Below, one piece after another: positions 58,718-64,000 of a stretch of DNA of 64,000 bases. The notes below the pieces were generated by a model, which was not told the DNA's origin, searched no databases, and was given only the letters and a program-made list of their open reading frames with translations. Each line of letters begins with the position of its first letter. Positions within the stretch are counted from its first letter, which is position 1. Origin of the DNA: Domibacillus indicus (GTDB taxonomy: Bacteria; Bacillota; Bacilli; Bacillales; Domibacillaceae). Where the stretch lies: NCBI RefSeq assembly GCF_023715895.1, contig NZ_JAMBOO010000016.1:1-64000 (forward strand). The letters run 5' to 3'. Both the position numbers and the translations under genes were made by a program.

Positions 58718-59932
58718 ATGATGAAAACCAAAACAGATGAAACAAAGAACCTTCATTTTAAAGCCTTTCGGTTTAAAATCCATCCAAGTGACGAGCAAAA
58801 ACAACTGATTAACCAAACGATCGGCTGCTGCCGGTTTGTCTACAATTATATATTAAATGAAAACATCAAGAGTTTCGAAAAAACAAAAAAACGGTATACA
58901 GAAACAGCCGCTAAAAAGCTCCTCCCTGGGCTAAAAGAAACGTTCAAATGGTTGTCTGATTCTGACAGTATTGCTCTTCAGGCAAGCATCGAATATCAGT
59001 ACGAAGGATTCAAAAAATATAAGGATCAGCCAAAAAAAGAATTAAAAAAACGAGCCGCGAAAAAATGTGCAGAAGGCTATACGCCAACGGCGTATGATTT
59101 CAAGGGGCATCCGACATTCAAAAGTAAGAAAAACCCAGTCCAGAGCTATACGACCAAAATGACAAACAACAATATTAAAATGATAGACAACCACATTCAG
59201 CTGCCGAAACTCGGCTGGATTCGTTTTTCCAAGTCCCGAAACATCGAAGGCGACATTAAGCGTGTCACCGTGCGCCGAAGCAATACCGGCCGGTATTCTA
59301 TTTCGGTCATTTGCGAAATGCCTTATTCTCCGTACAAACCAAGCACCAACGACGCCGTTGGCATTGATTTGGGATTAAAAGAGTTTGCCGTGCTCTCCAA
59401 CGGTGAATCCATTGCCAACCCGAAATACTATCAAAAATACGAAAAGCGATTAGCCTTTCTTCAGGGTGCGTTTGCACGTAAAAAAGAAGGTTCGAAATCG
59501 TGGAAAAAAAATAAAGCCCAGATTGCTAAACTGCACGAAAAAATCAAACACACAAGAGAAGATTTTCTTCACAAGCTGACGACCAGGCTCGTTCATGAAA
59601 ACCAAGTGATCGCAGTGGAGAATTTGTCAGTGAAGAATCTCGTCCAAAACAAAAAACTAAGCAAGGGGATTCATGATGCGTCATGGTCGAGGTTCAACGA
59701 AATGCTCGCTTACAAAGCGAAGTGGTACGGACGGACGATCATAAAAGTCGATCCGTTCTTCCCATCAAGCCAGCTCTGCTCAAGGTGCGGGCATCAGCAT
59801 AAGGATGTAAAAAATCTCGCTGTACGGGTGTGGGAGTGTCCATCCTGCGGCGTACGTCACGACCGGGACCTGAATGCGAGCCTGAATATTGAAAAAGAAG
59901 CCCTTCGGCTTCTTTCACTTCAGTCTAGTTAA
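58718..59932 (+). CDS. tnpB: RNA-guided endonuclease TnpB (IS605 OrfB)
   Basis: The product has about 404 residues from ATG 58718 (an in-frame GTG at 58709 and ATG at 58721 are alternatives). It has an N-terminal HTH/OrfB_IS605 domain (FRFKIHPSDEQKQLINQTIG), RuvC motifs VGIDLGLKEFAVLS (Asp), VIAVENLSVKNLV (Glu) and HDRDLNASLNI (Asp), and a zinc ribbon CSRCG and CPSCG. All key residues are intact, so the nuclease looks active. TnpB uses an omega RNA from the element right end to cut DNA beside a short TAM and helps retain the element. It sits downstream of no tnpA, in the gap upstream of yesM. Confidence 0.94.
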   Translation: MMKTKTDETKNLHFKAFRFKIHPSDEQKQLINQTIGCCRFVYNYILNENIKSFEKTKKRYTETAAKKLLPGLKETFKWLSDSDSIALQASIEYQYEGFKKYKDQPKKELKKRAAKKCAEGYTPTAYDFKGHPTFKSKKNPVQSYTTKMTNNNIKMIDNHIQLPKLGWIRFSKSRNIEGDIKRVTVRRSNTGRYSISVICEMPYSPYKPSTNDAVGIDLGLKEFAVLSNGESIANPKYYQKYEKRLAFLQGAFARKKEGSKSWKKNKAQIAKLHEKIKHTREDFLHKLTTRLVHENQVIAVENLSVKNLVQNKKLSKGIHDASWSRFNEMLAYKAKWYGRTIIKVDPFFPSSQLCSRCGHQHKDVKNLAVRVWECPSCGVRHDRDLNASLNIEKEALRLLSLQSS

Positions 59933-59934
59933 GC

Positions 59935-60044
59935 TTGGTCATAAAACCGTTGGAATACGGGGTTAGCCTGATTACTGGGGGTCGAAGATCCCCTTGCCCA
60001 GGAATCCCCCACTTCAACCGTCAGGTAAGTGGGTGGTAGTTCAA
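59935..60044 (+). ncRNA. Putative omega RNA / right end of the tnpB element
   Basis: The 110 bases after the tnpB stop hold GGGG/CCCC-rich hairpins (near 59976-59994) and the terminal CCCACTT/AAGTGGG hairpin, as expected of the omega RNA scaffold. The guide would be the sequence just beyond 60044. RNA was not observed; boundaries are inferred. Confidence 0.5.
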
Positions 60045-60132
60045 GTGCGCTGTGTTTATAGGTTTTTTAAATAAGCAGGTTTTATATTCTTCTAATGGTT
60101 TTTGTTTTGCTCATTTTTTCACAATGCTACTT

Positions 60133-60170
60133 AAAAAAAAAACAGAAGAGACAAGGCGTCCTCTCCTGTT
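60133..60170 (-). terminator. Second terminator downstream of the Gfo/Idh/MocA operon
   Basis: ACAGGAGAG pairs with CTCTTCTGT and ten T follow on the minus strand. Confidence 0.75.
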
Positions 60171-60361
60171 CCGATGTAAGAGCTGTTACTCAGGATTGCT
60201 TTCATCCCGCAAAACATTTACTGTTTTTTAAGTATCTTTTATTATTTTTTTATACTTTAAATTCTTTAACTGCTTCTTTAAATGATTTAATCATTGAGAA
60301 GGGATTTTCATGTTGTAGAAATGTTAAAAAACCATCCATCAATTTATACAACTAATAAAAA

Positions 60362-60398
60362 ATCAAAAGAAACAGAGGATTTCTTTCGTTCCTCTGTC
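60362..60398 (-). terminator. First terminator downstream of the Gfo/Idh/MocA operon
   Basis: ACAGAGGA pairs with TCCTCTGT around a 10-base loop, then TTCTTTTG on the minus strand. Confidence 0.75.
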
Positions 60399-60486
60399 TT
60401 CGCAATTTTATGTTTCGATAGAACAGCTTCTTCATACTGGTTTACTTCATTTAGTTATTAAAAAACAAACAGTAAAACACCTAATT

Positions 60487-61530
60487 TCATCCGAGTGGCA
60501 CTTCCTGTCTTAGTGAAACAATTTGCTTTGTTTCCTGTGATTCAAGTGCCGCTAAAATAATTTGCAGAGATTTTAAGCCTTCTTCGCCGTTGATAAGCGG
60601 TTCCTTGTTTTCTTGAATGCTTTCAACAAAATGATCAATTACATGCGAGTTTGTCTGCCCGCCTTCTTCATTTGTTTGGATTTTATCCAATTTATGATTC
60701 ACTACATTACCGTTGCGGTATTCTTCAACGAGGGAATATTCCGGATCTGCTTCTAGACGGAGCACACCCTTTTCTCCATAAATAATTGTAGAATTGTCGC
60801 CGCCCGAAACGTAGGTCCAGCTTGCAGCAAGCGTGCCGATAATGCCGCTCTCTGTTCTGAGAATACAAACGGCATTGTCATCCACTTCCGTGTTTTGTTT
60901 TGCATTTGTTTCAATGAACGCACCTACTTCTGAAAACTCGCCAAGCAAATAACGCATTAAATCTGATTTGTGTACGCCAAGATCGCCCATTGCGCCGATA
61001 AACGCCTGCTCTTTATTAAAAAACCAGCTTCCAGCTTCATCTACACTCCAAGCTTCAGGCCCTGGATGGCCAAATGTTGTTTTAAAGCTGTAAATTTTCC
61101 CAAGCTTGCCGCTGTCGATGATCTCTTTTGCCGCCTGATGAGAAGACACGAAACGCTGGTTGTGGGCAATCATCAGCTTTTTATTGTTCACTTTTGCCGC
61201 TTCAATCATGGCTTCCGCTTCTTCTTTTGAAGTAGCCATCGGCTTTTCGCATAAAACATGCTTGCCTGCATTTAGCGCATCAATAGATACAGGCGCATGC
61301 AAATAGTTAGGCAGACATACACTGACAGCATCAATATCATCAAGAGCTATTACCTCTTTATAATCGGTGTAGGCTTTTGCATCATACGTTGCTGCCATTT
61401 CTTTTGCACGTTCTGCCACAATGTCGCATACCGCTGCAATCTCTACCTGATTGTTCGCTTTATATTCAGAAAGATGACGATATTTTGCAATACTCCCACA
61501 TCCAATAACCGCTACCCTCAATTTGCTCAT
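60487..61530 (-). CDS. Gfo/Idh/MocA family oxidoreductase, copy 1
   Basis: This product has 347 residues from ATG 61530 (ribosome site GGGGGAGG). It has an N-terminal Rossmann motif VAVIGCGSIAKYRHL, the family motif CEKPMATSKEEAEAM with the catalytic Lys, and the GDLGVHKSDLMRYLLG substrate segment. NAD(P)-dependent sugar oxidation or reduction is likely. It follows a paralogue by 20 bases in a three-gene operon with a sugar isomerase. Confidence 0.9.
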   Translation of the reverse strand: MSKLRVAVIGCGSIAKYRHLSEYKANNQVEIAAVCDIVAERAKEMAATYDAKAYTDYKEVIALDDIDAVSVCLPNYLHAPVSIDALNAGKHVLCEKPMATSKEEAEAMIEAAKVNNKKLMIAHNQRFVSSHQAAKEIIDSGKLGKIYSFKTTFGHPGPEAWSVDEAGSWFFNKEQAFIGAMGDLGVHKSDLMRYLLGEFSEVGAFIETNAKQNTEVDDNAVCILRTESGIIGTLAASWTYVSGGDNSTIIYGEKGVLRLEADPEYSLVEEYRNGNVVNHKLDKIQTNEEGGQTNSHVIDHFVESIQENKEPLINGEEGLKSLQIILAALESQETKQIVSLRQEVPLG

Positions 61531-61549
61531 TCTCTTTTCCTCCCCCGTC

Positions 61550-62638
61550 TTATACTGCTGCATTTGGTTGTTTTATTAACGGCGGGCAATTGCAACTGCT
61601 CTCCATTATGTAATGCCTTCCCTGTTCGGATGACAGATGAATACCATGCATAATTTCAAGAACGTGCAGTGCCATCTCTCCATTTGCGCGTGGTTGTCTG
61701 CCTGCTTTAATCGCTTCCGCCATATCTGCAAGTCCGATTCCACGCAAGTTATCGAGAGCATCTCCTTCTGGTTTGATTTCTTTCCATTCTTTCCCATCAT
61801 GTCTTTTCACTAAAATAGGCTGGTTGAAATGATTAGGATCCGGGAGGCTAATCGTGCCCTCTTCACCGTAAATTTCAATGAATGGCGTGCGTGCTGCAGA
61901 TACATCAAAGCTTGTTGTAATAGTTGCCGTGGCCCCGTTTATAAAATCTAGAATGCCGGTAACATGAGTTGGAACCTGAACGGTAATTTTTTCTCCGTAT
62001 TTTGCTTCACTTGTAATGGTACGCTCTGGAAACGTAATTCGAGCGGATCCAGTAATGCGGTTTACCGGACCCATCAGGCTGACAAGTGCCGTAAGATAAT
62101 ACGGACCCATATCAAACATCGGCCCGCCGCCTGCGTGGTAAAAAAATTCGGGATTCGGATGCCATGATTCAGGCCCTCGTGACATCATGAATGCGGTTGC
62201 ACCAACTGGTTTTCCAATAACTCCATCTTTCATTAATTGGCCGGCAAGCTGAATGCTGCCGCCTAAAAAAGTGTCCGGTGCGGAACCGACTGTGACATTG
62301 TTTAAACGTGCAGCTTCCATAATCCTCTTTCCATCTTCCAATGAAACAGCAAGCGGCTTTTCTGAGTATACATGCTTCTTTTGTTCAATAGCTTCGAGTG
62401 CTACTGCTGCGTGAGCGTGCGGAACCGTTAAGTTCATAATCATATCAATGTCCGGTGAAGCGATCATTTCCTCGACACTGTATACAGATTCAACACCATA
62501 TTTACGAGCTGCTTCTTCGGCTTTTGCCTTGTCTAAATCCGCACAAGCAATAATATTAAACTGCGGAAAGCGGCAACTATTTTCCAAATAAATGCCACTA
62601 ATATTTCCACAGCCGATGACGCCAACATTTACTGCCAT
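61550..62638 (-). CDS. Gfo/Idh/MocA family oxidoreductase, copy 2
   Basis: This 362-residue protein starts behind AAAAAGGGGG. Rossmann motif VGVIGCGNISGIYLENS, SEKPLAVSLEDGKRIM with the conserved Lys, and FDMGPYYLTALVSLMG. Such pairs of dehydrogenases with an AP-endonuclease-fold isomerase are seen in inositol-type and 3-keto-sugar pathways. Substrate is unknown; the nearby glycosidases suggest a released sugar or glycoside. Confidence 0.9.
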   Translation of the reverse strand: MAVNVGVIGCGNISGIYLENSCRFPQFNIIACADLDKAKAEEAARKYGVESVYSVEEMIASPDIDMIMNLTVPHAHAAVALEAIEQKKHVYSEKPLAVSLEDGKRIMEAARLNNVTVGSAPDTFLGGSIQLAGQLMKDGVIGKPVGATAFMMSRGPESWHPNPEFFYHAGGGPMFDMGPYYLTALVSLMGPVNRITGSARITFPERTITSEAKYGEKITVQVPTHVTGILDFINGATATITTSFDVSAARTPFIEIYGEEGTISLPDPNHFNQPILVKRHDGKEWKEIKPEGDALDNLRGIGLADMAEAIKAGRQPRANGEMALHVLEIMHGIHLSSEQGRHYIMESSCNCPPLIKQPNAAV

Positions 62639-62652
62639 CTTTATCCCCCTTT

Positions 62653-63423
62653 TTAGTTGCCTGTAAGATGCGGCAGTTTCGTTTTTAAATAGTTAATGCT
62701 GATTTCAATACTTTCAAACGGAGACTTACGAGTCATATCTTGTTCTACTATCCACCACTCTACATTGGATTCTTCACCTGCTGCCAGGACCTCATCAAGA
62801 TCCACACCGCCTGTGCCGAGCTCTGCAAAAAACTGCTCCTCATCTGTTGTCATATCTTTTAAATGAACGAGAGGTGTTCTTCCGTTATAACGACGAAGCC
62901 AGTCAATCGGCCGTTCCCCAGCTTTAGTCAGCCAATACACATCGAATTCCGCTTTTACATTTTTTGAGTCCGTATCATTAAAAATGGCTTCAAGTGCCGG
63001 CCGGCCATCTGATAAGCGGTCCAGTTCAAAATCGTGATTGTGATAGCAAAGCGTGATGCCTTCCTGGCGGCATGTTTCCCCGGCTTCGTTCAGCAAGGCA
63101 ATAAGCGCTCTATAATCTTCCTCAGTTCGCTGCTCTGGAAGTAAATATGGGCAAACTACAAATTTACTGCCTAATGTTTTTTGATCTTCAATCACTTGTG
63201 CCAAATTTGTTTTCAATTCGTCCAGCGGTATATGGCTTGACGCGGCTTTTAGCCCCAGTTCATCCAGCAATGTACGGACTTCAGCAGCGGACAGCCCTCC
63301 ATATCCTGCAAATTCAACACCATCGTAGCCAAGTTCTGCTACCTTTTTCAATGTGCCGGCAAAATCCTTCTCGCTTTCATCACGCAAAGTAAACATTTGA
63401 ACTGCTATCGGAATCGCTTTCAT
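62653..63423 (-). CDS. Sugar phosphate isomerase/epimerase family TIM barrel
   Basis: This 256-residue protein has GYDGVEFAGYGGLSA, CYHNHDFEL (metal-binding His), AEFDVYWLTKAG and PLVHLKDM with a Glu at WIVEQD, the metal-binding set of the xylose-isomerase-like fold (IolE, YcjR and relatives). It likely isomerises or epimerises a keto-sugar made by the two dehydrogenases after it. It is first in the operon and divergent from an AraC-type regulator. The start follows AAAAGGGG. Confidence 0.87.
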   Translation of the reverse strand: MKAIPIAVQMFTLRDESEKDFAGTLKKVAELGYDGVEFAGYGGLSAAEVRTLLDELGLKAASSHIPLDELKTNLAQVIEDQKTLGSKFVVCPYLLPEQRTEEDYRALIALLNEAGETCRQEGITLCYHNHDFELDRLSDGRPALEAIFNDTDSKNVKAEFDVYWLTKAGERPIDWLRRYNGRTPLVHLKDMTTDEEQFFAELGTGGVDLDEVLAAGEESNVEWWIVEQDMTRKSPFESIEISINYLKTKLPHLTGN

Positions 63424-63553
63424 TTTATTTCCCCTTTTCTTGTTATATGATTAATCTGACTACAGCATATAACGGACAATTAAAAATGAACATAAATGAT
63501 ATAATTAAAACATGTACAATTTTGCTATTATGTAAAAAAAGCGAGTGAATGAT
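63424..63553. promoter_or_regulatory. Divergent promoter region, isomerase operon and AraC-type gene
   Basis: A 130-base AT-rich gap between divergent genes with several TATAAT-like boxes (e.g. GATATAATTAAAA near 63500); the flanking AraC-type regulator probably binds here. Confidence 0.4.
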
Positions 63554-64000
63554 ATGGATATACATGTATGCGGTTACTCTTATCACACACAGGGGTTTTA
63601 TTCCCAGCACAAACCTGGATCTGCAAGTTATTTGTTTCGTTTGCAAACGGAAGGGTCGTGTGAAGCCAAAATCAATGGGGAGAAACTTCTGATCAAAAAA
63701 GGGGATCTTTTAATGGTTCATCCAGAAGATCACTACGAACTTTTTATTAAAGAAAAGGTTGGCAGCGGTGATTATTATCTCATTTGCAACGACGCTTGGC
63801 TTGATGAATGGTGGTCCCGATCAGCAAAGCGGACCATTTCACATATCGGGATTAATGAAACCCTCATTTCCTTGTGGCAGAACATCATCATTGAGGAACG
63901 CAGGCCCTCATCCAGTGACAACAAAATGATCACCAGCTATTTGCTGCGGGCGCTTTGTCTATCTCTCGAACGGGCCTCCACTGAAACGAGTCCTGCTTTT
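63554..64000 (+). CDS. AraC family regulator, N-terminal cupin part (cut by window end)
   Basis: The frame from ATG 63554 stays open to the window edge (149 codons). It reads as the sugar-sensing cupin domain of AraC-type regulators (GSASYLFRLQTEGSCEAKI, then KLLIKKGDLLMVHPEDHYEL). The DNA-binding domain would lie beyond 64000. It is divergent from the isomerase/dehydrogenase operon and probably controls it. Confidence 0.75.
   Translation, partial: MDIHVCGYSYHTQGFYSQHKPGSASYLFRLQTEGSCEAKINGEKLLIKKGDLLMVHPEDHYELFIKEKVGSGDYYLICNDAWLDEWWSRSAKRTISHIGINETLISLWQNIIIEERRPSSSDNKMITSYLLRALCLSLERASTETSPAF

Larger units (their letters stand above)
58571..60044 (+). mobile_element. IS200/IS605-group element carrying only tnpB
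   Basis: A tnpB gene is flanked by subterminal hairpins with the same stem: CCCACTT/AAGTGGG at 58595-58618 (left) and at 60008-60033 (right), the right end closing near TTCAA at 60040-60044. No tnpA is present, so it would need a transposase from elsewhere. A TTTAT at 58571-58575 is a possible target/TAM sequence, but the exact left boundary is inferred. Confidence 0.7.
60045..60486. other. Intergenic region after the IS element with two terminators
   Basis: No gene seen. Two minus-strand terminators lie at 60133-60170 and 60362-60398, both downstream of the Gfo/Idh/MocA operon; the double stop limits read-through towards the IS. Confidence 0.4.

Noticed and set aside
1-64000. CRISPR arrays, tRNA and rRNA genes, prophage or integrase genes
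   Set aside because: No regularly spaced repeats, cloverleaf-like sequences, rRNA stretches or phage genes were seen.

Overview
The window looks like chromosomal DNA from an endospore-forming member of the Bacillaceae. The evidence is two CotX-type spore coat proteins, a YyaC-type spore protein, SR1P (GapA-binding) peptides, CcpA-type cre sites, an MhqR regulon, a YesMN two-component pair and strong AGGAGG ribosome binding sites. The genus cannot be fixed from this window. No rRNA, tRNA, CRISPR array or prophage was seen. Most genes lie on the minus strand.

Layout. (1) 1-2.3 kb: spore coat operon (two cotX paralogues and a small Lys-rich protein), then tpx. (2) 2.6-10.4 kb: rpiB, an SR1-type RNA gene encoding an SR1P peptide, a GntR/FCD regulator, and a minus-strand sugar catabolic set (split transketolase, SDR, ACS-type MFS transporter, atypical phosphofructokinase, second SR1P-like peptide). 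A shared ACTTGT-type operator lies just downstream of the predicted start sites of the SR1 gene, gntR and the transketolase operon. (3) 10.4-12.3 kb: an extended SDR and yyaC. (4) 12.3-37.4 kb: a large organic-acid island with two CitMHS citrate transporters, each with an HPr-like protein lacking His15, aconitase, an isocitrate-dehydrogenase-like enzyme, a tripartite TctABC transporter, an RraA-type aldolase, malic enzyme, an LDH2-type dehydrogenase, a racemase/ALDH/Fe-ADH/SDR operon and four paralogous LysR regulators. Several promoters carry cre-like sites, and a 73-bp regulatory segment is duplicated upstream of aconitase and of the second citrate transporter. (5) 37.5-43.1 kb: a quinone/electrophile-resistance island (three ring-cleaving dioxygenases, esterase, flavin reductase, nitroreductase, MhqR) with three MhqR-type palindromes. 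(6) 43.2-44.4 kb: a frameshifted small gene and mgtC. (7) 44.7-58.5 kb: a rhamnoside utilisation locus (two GH78-family proteins, GH3 glucosidase, CUT1 ABC importer without ATPase, YesMN). (8) 58.6-60.0 kb: an IS605-family tnpB element. (9) 60.4-64 kb: two Gfo/Idh/MocA dehydrogenases, a sugar isomerase and the start of an AraC-type regulator.

How the parts may work together. The organic-acid island imports citrate or other tri/dicarboxylates, converts them by aconitase and dehydrogenases, and is probably under carbon catabolite repression. Crh is known to mediate repression of citM in B. subtilis, so the Ser46-only HPr-like proteins encoded beside both citrate transporters are the most attractive candidate new regulatory module. 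The transketolase/Pfk/SR1P set is a second candidate: a sugar-acid pathway whose kinase has altered substrate-phosphate contacts. Several genes carry single-base lesions (malic enzyme, nitroreductase, two small genes, an ATA start), so either recent decay or sequence error should be considered.
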